Numbered from the stretch's first letter, positions 53,116-63,386 are shown. The stretch is DNA of 64,000 nt from Anabaena minutissima FACHB-250 (GCF_014697125.1 NZ_JACJRG010000010.1:62001-126000); one strand, 5' to 3'. Notes: a model not told the origin generated them from the sequence alone. Program-made: numbers and translations.

Positions 53116-54147
53116 TTAATTGCTCTTGACGTTGACAAGGCGATCGCATTTTGAACTCATGATATTAGTTTGCACCTTCAACCATTGCTGATGAGGCGTT
53201 TCCCCATTTGCCCAAGAGATCAATGCTGCTGGTAGATTTGCCCCTGCTATTTGAGAGAATGGATAACCGCCACCAAAACGGGGGTTCATTTCTAACACAC
53301 ACGCCCCTTTTTCAGTCAGCATCACATCACAGTCAAGATTGCCAATATGTCCGAGATTTTGGCCGATTTGCTCACCAATTCGGCTCATACCCTCATGAGA
53401 AACAGTTATTGCTCGGTCTGTCTCTCCGGCTCGCATAGCTAACTTTCGTTTGACAAAAGTAGTGATGTGAGTACCTGCTAAATTATTAACAATATCCAGA
53501 CCATATTCTTGTCCGAGTAACTTTTCTTGAATCAGGATACATTGCGCAGAGTCGGTAGAGCTAATCTCCGCCAGAAATGATTTACTCAGCAATTTTTTGA
53601 CGAAGCGATACGCTAATTCTAAATCTTCCTCATCTTCTGGGTATTCAATACCTATAGATGCACTTCCCCAACGAGGTTTAACGACTAAAGGAAAAGATAT
53701 TTCCCCTTGCTTGATAGCTTCTCTGGCCTGATCAACAGAAAGATAAGTTTTGGGTGTGGCAATCCCCAGATTATTTAAAAACTGGCAAGTAGCCCACTTA
53801 TCAAAACAAATATCTATGACTTCCGAATCAGAAATCACTGGGATAGTTCCGATTTTGAAAAAGCGATCGCGTTGTTTTGCTAACAGTGGTAATTCTAAAT
53901 CATTGAGTGGAATTAACAAACGAACCTGTTTTTGTTCACAGATATAGAGTAATTTTTCAAAATAGTCATGATGATTTACAGATGGTAATAAAAAACTTTC
54001 GTCAGCTTCTTGAAGTGCCGGAGCTTCTAGACTAGCATCACCAGCGAATACATATCCACGATTTTCTAAAGCCTCCTGGAAGAATTTAATCAGATAGTTC
54101 CGTCTTCCCGCACAAGTCAACATGATATTCATATTTTTACCTTTCAT
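53116..54147 (-). CDS. ATP-grasp domain protein (carbamoyl-phosphate-synthase-like)
   Basis: This 343-residue ATP-grasp enzyme starts with an ATP-grasp preATP domain (MNIMLTCAGRRNYLIKFFQE). The ATP-binding part has PLVVKPRWGSASIGIEYP, CILIQEKLLGQEYGLDIV and the Mg-binding VLEMNPRFGGGYPFS. It activates a carboxylate with ATP for coupling to an amine or nucleophile. Its 4-nt ATGA overlap with the decarboxylase gene suggests a shared pathway. ATG at codon 6 (54132) is an alternative start. The substrate is unknown. Confidence 0.9.
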   Translation of the reverse strand: MKGKNMNIMLTCAGRRNYLIKFFQEALENRGYVFAGDASLEAPALQEADESFLLPSVNHHDYFEKLLYICEQKQVRLLIPLNDLELPLLAKQRDRFFKIGTIPVISDSEVIDICFDKWATCQFLNNLGIATPKTYLSVDQAREAIKQGEISFPLVVKPRWGSASIGIEYPEDEEDLELAYRFVKKLLSKSFLAEISSTDSAQCILIQEKLLGQEYGLDIVNNLAGTHITTFVKRKLAMRAGETDRAITVSHEGMSRIGEQIGQNLGHIGNLDCDVMLTEKGACVLEMNPRFGGGYPFSQIAGANLPAALISWANGETPHQQWLKVQTNIMSSKCDRLVNVKSN

Positions 54148-55436
54148 ATCACATAGGTAGAAAAAACATCCTTAGTAGTTTCTTTCCTTCTGATTAAGTC
54201 ATATTCATTCAAGGTAGAATCATAGCTAATAATGGGAGGATTGGGGCGAATGAAGGGAGGTTTAAAGACTACAGTATATGCGCCGATATTATCAAAAACT
54301 ACATAATCTCCAATGCCTATTTGACCATAATAATTGTTATATAAACAATCATGTTCCATGCAAGTATATCCCACTAAATCTACCGGAAGACTGATATTTT
54401 TATGATCAGAATTTTCTTCACTTCTATAGACTTGCAATGACAATTCTTTGCCTGTTAAAGTTGGTTTAATATTGTGGATACTGCCAACAACCAATGCAAT
54501 TTGGCGTGATTGTACTGTTTTTATCCCAACTACTTTAGCAACAAACTTGAGTACATCAGCAACAACGGCTACACCTGGCTCAACGATTAGCTCTGGGGTA
54601 TAATTACCAGGAAATCTACTTTTTAATTGGGGTGCGATCGCTTCTGCATATTCCTGATAGCTGGGAATATAACAGTCAAATTGCGCCTTCAAATCATCAT
54701 TCATTTTGCCAAAGAAACCACCTCCCACATCAATAAATTGCGGCGGTTTTTCCTGAAAGTAATAATCACTAAGTTCTATTAATTTCTGAGTGCGTAACTT
54801 ATAAGATTCTACACTTCTAGTTGGTGAAGAAATATGACAATGCAATCCCAATACAGAACAATTATTTAATTCTCTAAATACCTTAAAAACATCATCTAGT
54901 GCGCCTCCTTCTACATCAAATCCAAATCGGGATATCCGACCTATACCCACATCTAAGTTACATCTTAGTCCTACTGCAATCTGCTGATCAGGCAATCTTC
55001 GCGCTAATGCTGTAACTATGTCAACTTCTTCTAAACAATCTAAGTTAACGATAGAGCCAGCTAATATTGCTCTTTCAATATCTTCTGAGTATTTTAAAGG
55101 GCCATTAAAGATAATTCTCGATGGCGGTACACCAATTGCGATCGCTAGATCATACTCCATTTGAGATACAACTTCAGCATACCCTCCCATAGCATTCACA
55201 CTGTGGCATAACTTGGGAATGTAATTCGTTTTATATGAATAACCAAGATGGGTATTGGGATAAATTGCCCGAAAAGCTTGTAAAAATTCTTGATAGTTGC
55301 GCTCAAATCTTTTGATGTCGAGAATAAAAAAAGAATCTCCATACTCTTTTTCTAAATAGAATAGTCTTGTCCAAGAAAGAGGCATTTCTATTATTGAAGG
55401 AATAGACTGATTTACTACAATGTTTGTTAATTGCAT
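54144..55436 (-). CDS. Fold-type III PLP-dependent decarboxylase (DAP/ornithine-decarboxylase-like)
   Basis: This 430-residue protein has an alanine-racemase-like barrel with the PLP lysine K69 in LGYSYKTNYI, GLHCHISSPTRS, FIDVGGGFFGKM and the C-terminal beta domain with YTCMEHDCLYNN (Cys/Asp active-site pair). It is most similar in layout to diaminopimelate or carboxynorspermidine decarboxylases. Within an exopolysaccharide cluster it more likely makes an amine or amino-acid-derived building block than lysine. It is 4 nt overlapped with the ATP-grasp gene. Confidence 0.9.
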   Translation of the reverse strand: MQLTNIVVNQSIPSIIEMPLSWTRLFYLEKEYGDSFFILDIKRFERNYQEFLQAFRAIYPNTHLGYSYKTNYIPKLCHSVNAMGGYAEVVSQMEYDLAIAIGVPPSRIIFNGPLKYSEDIERAILAGSIVNLDCLEEVDIVTALARRLPDQQIAVGLRCNLDVGIGRISRFGFDVEGGALDDVFKVFRELNNCSVLGLHCHISSPTRSVESYKLRTQKLIELSDYYFQEKPPQFIDVGGGFFGKMNDDLKAQFDCYIPSYQEYAEAIAPQLKSRFPGNYTPELIVEPGVAVVADVLKFVAKVVGIKTVQSRQIALVVGSIHNIKPTLTGKELSLQVYRSEENSDHKNISLPVDLVGYTCMEHDCLYNNYYGQIGIGDYVVFDNIGAYTVVFKPPFIRPNPPIISYDSTLNEYDLIRRKETTKDVFSTYVI

Positions 55437-55724
55437 AGATATCGGGAGTATGTTTTAAAAGTCCTGAGTTCCGTATCAAATATTTTGATATCCTCATAAA
55501 TCCCCCTAAAAAAGGGAGACTATAACAATCAGGCCAAATAGAAAGCTTCTTACATAACCTGGATTTCTGGACGGTTAATTAGTCTGATCAGAGTATGAGT
55601 AGATAAGTTGGTAAGTAATCAGACAGAATTAATTAATTAATTCCACAAATTTTTTCCCGTAACCTATAACCCTTTCCCCTATACCCTATCTCCACCCATG
55701 AATTTACTTTTGTCCGACTACTTA
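55437..55724. other. Intergenic region before the FemAB-like gene
   Basis: This 288-bp gap splits the cluster into two groups of genes. I see no gene or strong hairpin. It may hold a promoter for the decarboxylase-to-Wzc group. Confidence 0.45.
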
Positions 55725-56579
55725 TTAATCTTGTCCAGTTAAACGATAATATTTATTTGGATATCGCTTGTGAATAAATTTGGCTATGATTGGATTTATT
55801 TCTACTTTAGAAGGAATCCTCTGAACACCGAAGCGCATCCCATCTTTAAAAGTACAGAGTGCTGAGTCTTCTCTAGAGTGCAAACTATGAGCAATTTCCC
55901 TAATTTTACCTGAACGACGGCACATTTGTACAAATTCAAAATGTAACCCTGGACTAATACAGGTTGATAATGCCTCAGTTGCAATATGAAGTGTGTGCAT
56001 ATATGCTGTTTGATCAATAGCATATGCAGTCAGAAAACCACCTAATTTGCCTTCAATCAAACCCGCCATCACAAACCAATGCTTGAAATCTAGATTAGCA
56101 ATCTCTGCTAAATAATTTTTGAGATTGCCATAATTTGTCCTCTTTAATGCTGAAGTAAGGACTTCATGTCCTTGTTCTTGCAAAAGCTTTGCGCCAGTTA
56201 ACTCAACAAACTTAACTAACTTATGAGACTTGCGAATTTGTCCCCTGCGATTTGCGGACAAACTCTGCAAATCGTAGTTTTCTATTTCAGACAACAGGTG
56301 AATGGGTAATACGCCATTAGCAAAGGCTGCATCATTAGTATCTAGGGTTGTCTGAAATCCCCAATTCAAAATTTGTGGCGCGGTGGCTTGTTCATAGCTT
56401 AAACGAGCTAACAAATGAACAGGTTGAAAAAAACCAGGATAGCTTTCTTGCCAATATCTACCTCTATGCTTGATGATACGTGTTCCTTTCCCTCGCAGCC
56501 ATGTTGCATATTCTTCTTCTGTTATCGGTACTAACTTGGCTTCTGATACATCTCGTATCTGCAAATTATTGATTAACAT
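55725..56579 (-). CDS. FemAB/GNAT-like acyl or aminoacyl transferase
   Basis: This 284-residue protein resembles the GNAT/FemAB-like superfamily: LSANRRGQIRKSHKLVKFVE is the characteristic basic helix, followed by WFVMAGLIEGKLGGFLTAYA and LHIATEALSTCISPGLHFEF. It may attach an amino acid or acyl group to a sugar or peptide. It sits 22 bp from the PIG-L gene, so they are likely in one operon. Family call is moderate; substrate unknown. Confidence 0.65.
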   Translation of the reverse strand: MLINNLQIRDVSEAKLVPITEEEYATWLRGKGTRIIKHRGRYWQESYPGFFQPVHLLARLSYEQATAPQILNWGFQTTLDTNDAAFANGVLPIHLLSEIENYDLQSLSANRRGQIRKSHKLVKFVELTGAKLLQEQGHEVLTSALKRTNYGNLKNYLAEIANLDFKHWFVMAGLIEGKLGGFLTAYAIDQTAYMHTLHIATEALSTCISPGLHFEFVQMCRRSGKIREIAHSLHSREDSALCTFKDGMRFGVQRIPSKVEINPIIAKFIHKRYPNKYYRLTGQD

Positions 56580-56601
56580 TTTAATCAGTTGTAAGTTTTA
56601 C

Positions 56602-57270
56602 CTAACGTATATCCCGCACCAGGATGAAAGCTTCAGCCGCAGGTAAACTGACAGTGCTACCACGCAACTGTGCTAAATTAGCGATCGCCTGCAAAGAACG
56701 AGGATGAGGTGCTTCTTTAAGTTGGCTATGATAGCAAGCCATAGCCTTGATCTTGCGCTCTAAACAATTTGTGATATCTACAAACACCGTAGGAATAAAA
56801 GCCTCATCACCAAATGGCGAAGCCCATTCAGTTTCCGATAGGGTTTCATAACAAAAAATCTGGCGTACAGAACAAGCATTTATCGGGCGTGCTGCAACCA
56901 TACCAGCTTGATAAACAATGCGGTGGTCAGCGTGAATATCTCCACGATGGGGCAAATACAGAATATTGGGCTGTAATGAACGAATTACACTGCTAATGGT
57001 ATCAGCCAATTTATAACCGGGAAAAGTATCTAACTTGGGCGCAGTAAATTCTAGAAATTGCACACTAGATACACCTAAAATTTCGTGAGCAGCCTTAAGT
57101 TCTTGACGAGTTTGTAGTTCTTCTTCTGGTGGGTATATTTCTGGATCACCATAGGTAATTACTAAAATATGTACCTCGTTTCCATCATCTACATATCGTG
57201 CAATTGTACCTCCACAACCTAAAATTTCATCATCAGCGTGGGGTGCAATAACTAATACTTGATTTTTCAT
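56602..57270 (-). CDS. PIG-L family N-deacetylase
   Basis: This 222-residue protein has the zinc-binding APHADDEILGCGGTI at the N-terminus and HRGDIHADHRIVYQAG later, the two signatures of LmbE/PIG-L deacetylases. It removes acetyl groups from N-acetyl sugars or related substrates. In this cluster it may deacetylate an amino sugar so that another group can be attached. It lies 8 bp after the WbqC gene. Confidence 0.93.
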   Translation of the reverse strand: MKNQVLVIAPHADDEILGCGGTIARYVDDGNEVHILVITYGDPEIYPPEEELQTRQELKAAHEILGVSSVQFLEFTAPKLDTFPGYKLADTISSVIRSLQPNILYLPHRGDIHADHRIVYQAGMVAARPINACSVRQIFCYETLSETEWASPFGDEAFIPTVFVDITNCLERKIKAMACYHSQLKEAPHPRSLQAIANLAQLRGSTVSLPAAEAFILVRDIR

Positions 57271-57278
57271 TTTTTAAC

Positions 57279-57971
57279 TCAACAAACATTCAAGAATTTT
57301 TTAGTATCTGAACCACAGCAAAAAAGAGTGTCTAAAATTGACAGGTTAGGTGCAAAGCCCAATTCGGGAAACATTTGTGTATAAGTCGGATAACTAAACT
57401 CTTGCCAGAATACATCTATACCAGCAGTGGCAAATTCTGCCATATTCATATACTGTCTCCCGCCAATACCTGACAAGTAAGCATTAGCTCCTATTGCTTG
57501 ACAAATATTAATTAGTAGTTCAGATTTATTACCCTCAACCCCCAATGTAGACATATATACAATGGGTTTATTAATCTCTAAAATCTCCATTACCCATCTC
57601 ATCATTGCCATGTTGAGTTCACAGAGATTCACCCATTCTTGCTGAAATATTTGCTCCAGTCCTGAGCTATATTGATCAAAATAAGGAGCGCGGGCATAAT
57701 TGGTTACAATCGCATTCCAATGCTTCCGTGACCAAGGAAATTCAGAGTTTATTTCCATTGTATTGATAAATTCTTCTTCCCTGGCGCGATGACATACTGG
57801 TACGGTTATCCATTGGCTTCCTTGGCTAGTTTTGATTTTATTGCGATGTTGCAGACCACGCCTTTCAAACTGTACAGTGTCCATCGCTACAAAAATGTCA
57901 CCTTGATTTAGCTTGTGAAAAAATCCCAGATAAGGAAAATACTGTGGTTGGTGAATCACTGCGGTTTTCAT
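57279..57971 (-). CDS. WbqC-family protein
   Basis: This 230-residue protein has the WbqC signature start AVIHQPQYFPYLGFFHKLNQ, DTVQFERRGLQHRNKIKT and ANAYLSGIGGRQYM. The family occurs in polysaccharide gene clusters and is thought to modify sugars, though its reaction is not established. It is 12 bp after the sugar transferase and 8 bp before the PIG-L gene. Confidence 0.9.
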   Translation of the reverse strand: MKTAVIHQPQYFPYLGFFHKLNQGDIFVAMDTVQFERRGLQHRNKIKTSQGSQWITVPVCHRAREEEFINTMEINSEFPWSRKHWNAIVTNYARAPYFDQYSSGLEQIFQQEWVNLCELNMAMMRWVMEILEINKPIVYMSTLGVEGNKSELLINICQAIGANAYLSGIGGRQYMNMAEFATAGIDVFWQEFSYPTYTQMFPELGFAPNLSILDTLFCCGSDTKKFLNVC

Positions 57972-57983
57972 TATTTAAATACC

Positions 57984-58706
57984 TTAACTATCTGATAAAC
58001 CGTTATCTTGTTCGTATACACCTTCTTGGCGCAGCACAACTGGAATCGTGCGAAAAATAATCATGATGTCTAACCAAAAATTCCAGTTGTCTACATACCA
58101 AATATCTAAATTTAACCGTTCCTCTAAGCTGTTGGATAAGCCGCCCTTTACTGCTTCCCAAGCAGTCAAACCAGGCGGTAATAATAAGCGTCTTTTCTGT
58201 AAATTGCTATAAGTTTCTAGAGATGAAACCAATAGCGGTCTAGGGCCAACTAAACTCATATCTCCGCGCAAAATATTGAAAAGCTGAGGTAATTCATCCA
58301 GGTGATATTCTCTTAAAAACTTGCCAACGGGTGTAATGCGGGGATCACCTTTGAATGTATCAAGACCAGCACCGATGTGAATAGCTCCATCCATCATCGT
58401 GCGAAATTTATAAATCACGAATGGTTTACCTAGTTGTCCTAGGCGTTCCTGGCAAAATAAAATCTGACCCGGAGAAGTAAGTTTAACAGCTAAAGCGATG
58501 AGAAGGAAAATAGGAAATAAGCTAACAATCGCTATACAAGATATTACAACATCAAACGCACGTTTACATATCAGTTGCAACCTGATATTTTTATGTATGC
58601 TTAGATAAGATTGTTGAACTTTAAGCCATTTTTTCTTTGTCCAAAAATCTGTATTAATCGTAGCAGATATTTGGACAATATTGTCATTAATATTTTTGGT
58701 GTTCAT
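57984..58706 (-). CDS. Priming sugar-phosphate transferase (WcaJ/WbaP-like)
   Basis: This 240-residue membrane protein has one hydrophobic segment (about 52-75, VVISCIAIVSLFPIFLLIAL) and the bacterial sugar transferase core: ICKRAFDVV, FCQERLGQLGKPFVIYKFRT, HLDELPQLFNILRGDMSLVG and PRPLL. It links the first sugar phosphate to undecaprenyl phosphate, starting each repeat unit. It is the first gene of the group running to 55725. Confidence 0.95.
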   Translation of the reverse strand: MNTKNINDNIVQISATINTDFWTKKKWLKVQQSYLSIHKNIRLQLICKRAFDVVISCIAIVSLFPIFLLIALAVKLTSPGQILFCQERLGQLGKPFVIYKFRTMMDGAIHIGAGLDTFKGDPRITPVGKFLREYHLDELPQLFNILRGDMSLVGPRPLLVSSLETYSNLQKRRLLLPPGLTAWEAVKGGLSNSLEERLNLDIWYVDNWNFWLDIMIIFRTIPVVLRQEGVYEQDNGLSDS

Positions 58707-58975
58707 GTGTGTAATATATTGATATTACTAAACAAAAAAACAACATTTATTAGCCATCTAGTAGCCTTTATCTAGCTAGCGATAGATAGACAGGTAAAAT
58801 CTTTTGATGCAACAACAAATTGCTAGATAAATACTAGAAATGGCATGAAGGATGAAAGGCGATCGCTACGACAAGTCCATATAATGCAGACTTGATAAAT
58901 AATCGCTGAGTTGTGTTAGCGGAGTGGAGCGTGAGCAGCGTGCTGAAAAGTCATTTCCCTCCTCCAATCCCCAAT

Positions 58976-60130
58976 TTATGCCAACATAGCTTCAGCATAT
59001 AAAGCTTCGTATTCTTTCAGAATGTACGAAAGTTCATAGCTGGCTATACGTTCTCGTCCTTGCTTGGCGATCGCTTGAGCTGCTTGAGGATTATCCAATA
59101 ACCAGGCCATTCCTTGTGTAAGTGCCTCTATATCACCCACTTTAACGAGTAACCCACAGCCTTCTTTGAGTAAATCTCTAGTTCCACGAATATCTGTGCC
59201 AATTACAGGAGTTTCCATAGACATAGACTCCATCACACACCTGGGTAGACCCTCTCGATCAGATGCAAGTATCGTAGCTGTGGCTGCACGCATTAAAGTG
59301 GGAATATCTCGGCGCACACCCAAAAAGCGGACTTGATTTTGCACCCCTAGTTGAGATGCTAGCTGCTGCATTTGATTCATCAAAGTCCCATCTCCAGCAA
59401 AAGCCAAGCAGGCTTGAGGTCTAGCCAACTGAGCAAATGCCCTTACAACATCTTGAGGATGCTTACGGGGGATGAACTCAGCTACTGATAAAAAGAATGG
59501 GGTATCTGGTGCTAATCCTAATTCCTGGCGTAGCTGCTCAACTTCAGCATCAGAAACAGCTTGAGGATTGTAATACTGTAAATCCACGCCAATTCCCGGC
59601 ATGTATCTAATCTTTTCATGGGGAATCAATCTGTAACGTTTTGCTGTTTCTTCATCCTCACGATTAATTACTACTAAATAGTCTGTCCAACGTCCAGCCA
59701 ACTTCTCCAAAGTTAGGAAAATAGCATTTTTTAAAGGCTCTCCACCGTTATAGAAGTGAAAACCATGTGCTGTATAAATCACCCTGAGTCTGTTCTGCTT
59801 ATTCAAATCCTTGAGAGCATAGCGGGTCACAAAAGCTGCTACTGGCGTGTGGACATGAACTAGATCATATTTCTCCTGCCGTATTACCTGTTGGATAATA
59901 CGGGGAGCAACGACAAGATTCAATGGATTTAAAGGATTGCGTGACCATTCTATATCCCAAACCTGATCAAAAGCTTTTATACATTCCACATTCTGAGAAA
60001 CTCCCGTAGCCATTGCATCAACCTGCCAACCTTGAGTACGAAAGTGATGAGCAAAAGGAATCAAAAAGGCACTCAGAGTATCCGGTACAGTAGTCACCAT
60101 TAATAAACTTTTCATTGTTGTTTTAACCAA
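58976..60130 (-). CDS. Glycosyltransferase family 4
   Basis: This 384-residue GT-B enzyme has an N-terminal acceptor domain (SLLMVTTVPDTLSAFLIPFA) and a C-terminal donor domain with FFLSVAEFIPRKHPQDVV, FAGDGTLMNQMQ and LASDREGLPRCVMESMSMET followed by PVIGTDIRG. The E-x7-E type donor site is visible in that stretch. It adds a sugar to the repeat unit. The upstream glycosyltransferase gene overlaps its start by 19 nt. Confidence 0.93.
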   Translation of the reverse strand: MVKTTMKSLLMVTTVPDTLSAFLIPFAHHFRTQGWQVDAMATGVSQNVECIKAFDQVWDIEWSRNPLNPLNLVVAPRIIQQVIRQEKYDLVHVHTPVAAFVTRYALKDLNKQNRLRVIYTAHGFHFYNGGEPLKNAIFLTLEKLAGRWTDYLVVINREDEETAKRYRLIPHEKIRYMPGIGVDLQYYNPQAVSDAEVEQLRQELGLAPDTPFFLSVAEFIPRKHPQDVVRAFAQLARPQACLAFAGDGTLMNQMQQLASQLGVQNQVRFLGVRRDIPTLMRAATATILASDREGLPRCVMESMSMETPVIGTDIRGTRDLLKEGCGLLVKVGDIEALTQGMAWLLDNPQAAQAIAKQGRERIASYELSYILKEYEALYAEAMLA

Positions 60131-61299
60131 AGTTCTGTTTGTTCACGCACATACCGATAAAAATCAATTCGTTGTTCATATAGCACTTCACTTTTGTACT
60201 CTTTGGCTTTCTGGAGATTACGGGCTGACATCTTGGCCATACGTTCAGGATTAGTCACTACTTCCCGAATCTTCTGTGCTAGGACATTCGCATCACCAGG
60301 CTGCACCATATCCTCAGCCGCTAATAATTCCGGGATACCGCCGACTGTAGAGCCAATACACGGTAATCCTCGCGCCATAGCCTCCACCATTGCCCTTGGT
60401 AGGCCTTCTTGATGGGATGGTAAAACAAACAAATCAGCCCGGTCTAATTCTGCACGCACAGTATCGCCAGCTGCTAACTGACCACGGAAACAGACTCGAT
60501 CTTTTAAACCCAATGCTACGGCTTTCGCCTCTAATTCTTTTCTATGCTTGCCTTCACCAAGCATAATTAACTTAAGACATAATCCCTCATGCACACAAAT
60601 AGCTACGGCATTGATCAGTACATCAGGAGCTTTATAGAGTTGAGCTAATGTCCCAACAAAGATGAGTGTCCATCTAGACTTGCTCTGACATAGAGGACGA
60701 GGTTCAATTTGTACGGCATCAGATGAAAGTTCAACATCAGAGACTCCAACTGAGTAGTTAGGACAGGGATAGCGTTGTTGTAGAGCCTGTCTTGTCACAT
60801 AGGCAGCAGCCATAGCCTGAGCGCATTGCTGCTTCTGTATTTGAGGAAAAAACCGACGGAAAAAAGGCCGTAGTGGATGGCTCATCGCACCAGGAGCAAA
60901 GACATCGTAGGGGTCACTGACAACTTCCACTGCATAGGGATGACCACTTTGGTGTAAAAGAGGTTGGATACAAGAAGCAATCTGTGAACCAATCCTGAGA
61001 ATCACCGCATCTTTCGGACTAACTGCTATGCGGGTGGTACGTTTGATTTGTTGCGATCGCAGAAGATACTGCCAACTACCAACGTAGTAGGGTACAGCAA
61101 TAAATGAAACTCCTTTGCCATTAGCTTGCTTCCAATCATCGGGAACTGATAATACTTCCCGCACACGCGCCACCACAAGCACATGATCGAAAACCTCCAG
61201 ATAGCACTGCCAAAACGTATGTGCAAAAGTTGTTTGTGTCCATACCTTACCATCTGGTGTGCTATCAAAGCGATGTTCAAGTGTAACTACAACATTCAT
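60112..61299 (-). CDS. Glycosyltransferase family 4
   Basis: This 395-residue GT-B enzyme has donor-domain motifs TLIFVGTLAQLYKAPDVLI, LIMLGEGKHRKELEAKA and LFVLPSHQEGLPRAMVEAMA. The start MNVVVTLEHRFDSTPDG lies at 61299. It overlaps the following glycosyltransferase by 19 nt and is likely translated with it. It adds another sugar; linkage unknown. Confidence 0.92.
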   Translation of the reverse strand: MNVVVTLEHRFDSTPDGKVWTQTTFAHTFWQCYLEVFDHVLVVARVREVLSVPDDWKQANGKGVSFIAVPYYVGSWQYLLRSQQIKRTTRIAVSPKDAVILRIGSQIASCIQPLLHQSGHPYAVEVVSDPYDVFAPGAMSHPLRPFFRRFFPQIQKQQCAQAMAAAYVTRQALQQRYPCPNYSVGVSDVELSSDAVQIEPRPLCQSKSRWTLIFVGTLAQLYKAPDVLINAVAICVHEGLCLKLIMLGEGKHRKELEAKAVALGLKDRVCFRGQLAAGDTVRAELDRADLFVLPSHQEGLPRAMVEAMARGLPCIGSTVGGIPELLAAEDMVQPGDANVLAQKIREVVTNPERMAKMSARNLQKAKEYKSEVLYEQRIDFYRYVREQTELWLKQQ

Positions 61300-61652
61300 T
61301 TAGTCATAGCCTCCAAAATAAATTTTTTGCAATATCAACAAAAGGGTGTAGGGTAAAATACATTAATAAATTGAAGAGATTCTATGCTTTTTCTTTGGGG
61401 CTTACATTTGCCTTAATTAATTCTTGAATGCCAATTTCTGTAGGGTAGGCAATGCTGAAAATTCGCTTGTAGTCATGATTTTTGTGCCGTCGGTATTGCC
61501 ACCCTAGGATTATTGAGAATGATGCAAAATATTTACCGCCAACTAGCACAGCTACGCACTAGCAAAATACAAAAGAGACTCTATCTTTCTCTCTTTCCTG
61601 TCACCTGTATTTCTTGAAATCTTCTAAATAGTGGCTATCCAACCTGCAATTA
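61300..61652. other. Intergenic region with a dispersed palindrome
   Basis: The gap has an inverted repeat TAGGGTAGGCAAT (61441-61453) / ATTGCCACCCTA (61495-61506), a relative of the repeat near 43846, and a CTGTCACCTGT fragment. No gene is supported. Confidence 0.55.
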
Positions 61653-63329
61653 TTAATTAGAATTAGATTTGATTACTGGGAATTTAGCACCACTTTTTAC
61701 ATACAAACTATTACCTTGAAACTGGCATCCTTTTACACACTTAATAAATGAAATAATGCCTCCTTTAAGTGTGTTATTTGTTTGATGATCAGCTAAAAAG
61801 TTTTCATTAATATTTACACGATCAAAAACTCCATCAATGATAACTGCTGCTCGGTAATCATTATGAAAATCTCCATTACTTCTCCCTGGATTAACAATGA
61901 TATTTTGCGATATTTCACCTCTATTGATTGGCGCAGAGATATAGATACCAGCAGCTAGAGAGTTTTTAATGTTGTTACCTGAAATCAGAATATTTTGGCT
62001 CTCTATATTGGGAAAATCACTCCTCCATATTCTGACCCCATTTGCTAAACTGTCACTAGCATTACCCTTCTTTATAAAATTGGTAAAAGATATCTCGTTA
62101 TTCACAATATTCAGGTTTGTCAATGGTGCATCTGAACTTGGTTCTAATGAAATACCTGAACTGGGAGTCTCACCCCATAATTTACGCCAACCATCAATAT
62201 TCAGGGTAATTTTATTGTCAGAAATCAGGATATTATCAAGTGCATATTTATTCTTTTGCGGCTGATGCAAATATGACCATATTACTATACCATTATAGGC
62301 ATCTTTTATTGTGTTATCCGTGATGATCTGATTATTTGAACTTGTCGCGAAACCAGTTACATTGATACCGTTAGTAAAACCATTAATAATATTATTTTTG
62401 ACAGTATGTTTATCTCCATGTATTTCAATTGCCGTTCTTGCTCCATTAGTACCCGCGCCATTTCTGGAAGAAAAAGAATTATGAGATATTTCTATATTTT
62501 TGCCATGACTATAAATTGTGGAATGATCATAATCTATCAATCCGCCACCAATTAATTCAAAAATATTATGCTTGATTGTGACATCTGAGACTAGAGAATC
62601 ATTATTAACTGTGATAGTGTTAGCATTATTTTGATTTTTAAATCGGCATCTAGCGATCGCAATTTTTGAACCTACAAAAATTCGTAGCGCATACCTCATT
62701 CTGTCGTCAGTCAAATCTGATTCTGCTTTCACAGGATTATTACTACCATTACCATCAATGCCTATGTCATACATAGCAAAATTAGATAGATCAGAGTTGG
62801 GTTTTTCTCCTGCTAGTATTGCGTTATAATTACCTTGGTTATCTGCTAACTGAATCATAGTTTTCTCATTTCCTGCACCCTGGATTGTCACATTCGGCCG
62901 AATCGTAATCGCCTGTGATGTTGATGGGTTAATCCTGACTTTGTAAGTACCACTTGGGAAAAAGACAACTCCCCCTCCAGCTTTAGCAACCGCATCAATT
63001 GCTGCTTGAATTGCAGGTGTGTCATTGAAGCTACCATTACCAACAGCACCAAATTTCTTAACAGAAACTTCTAATCTGGGCTTGGTTGATTGTTGAGAAA
63101 GAATTATCTGATAATTAGAATCTGGAATTGGTTGATGAATAAAATTTGTTATTTTTAATTCGGCATATTTTAATTTGTCCATTTTATTCTGCCATATTTG
63201 ATAGTTAGTATTCTGTTCGCAATCAGTACATTTAGTCAAATATCTAGGAAGATAAATAATTAGAGGTACTAAAAGTATAGGGCTTAAAAATATCACAATT
63301 TTCCAGGGATTTGAAATTTTAAAAAGCAT
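61653..63329 (-). CDS. Right-handed beta-helix protein, pectate-lyase-superfamily type
   Basis: This 558-residue protein has an N-terminal membrane segment (about 11-28, IVIFLSPILLVPLIIYLP), so it is anchored or exported. It then starts with the pectate-lyase-superfamily signature VKKFGAVGNGSFNDTPAIQA and GGGVVFFPSGTYKV, and continues as many beta-helix turns (HNIFELIGGGLIDYDHS; GNNIKNSLAAGIYIS). It probably cleaves, epimerises or binds the polysaccharide made by the cluster. No clear catalytic residues can be assigned. Confidence 0.85.
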   Translation of the reverse strand: MLFKISNPWKIVIFLSPILLVPLIIYLPRYLTKCTDCEQNTNYQIWQNKMDKLKYAELKITNFIHQPIPDSNYQIILSQQSTKPRLEVSVKKFGAVGNGSFNDTPAIQAAIDAVAKAGGGVVFFPSGTYKVRINPSTSQAITIRPNVTIQGAGNEKTMIQLADNQGNYNAILAGEKPNSDLSNFAMYDIGIDGNGSNNPVKAESDLTDDRMRYALRIFVGSKIAIARCRFKNQNNANTITVNNDSLVSDVTIKHNIFELIGGGLIDYDHSTIYSHGKNIEISHNSFSSRNGAGTNGARTAIEIHGDKHTVKNNIINGFTNGINVTGFATSSNNQIITDNTIKDAYNGIVIWSYLHQPQKNKYALDNILISDNKITLNIDGWRKLWGETPSSGISLEPSSDAPLTNLNIVNNEISFTNFIKKGNASDSLANGVRIWRSDFPNIESQNILISGNNIKNSLAAGIYISAPINRGEISQNIIVNPGRSNGDFHNDYRAAVIIDGVFDRVNINENFLADHQTNNTLKGGIISFIKCVKGCQFQGNSLYVKSGAKFPVIKSNSN

Positions 63330-63386
63330 AGTATTCTCTAGAGTTTAATAACTTAGTAAAATTAAGTAAAGTCTGCCTCATACAAA

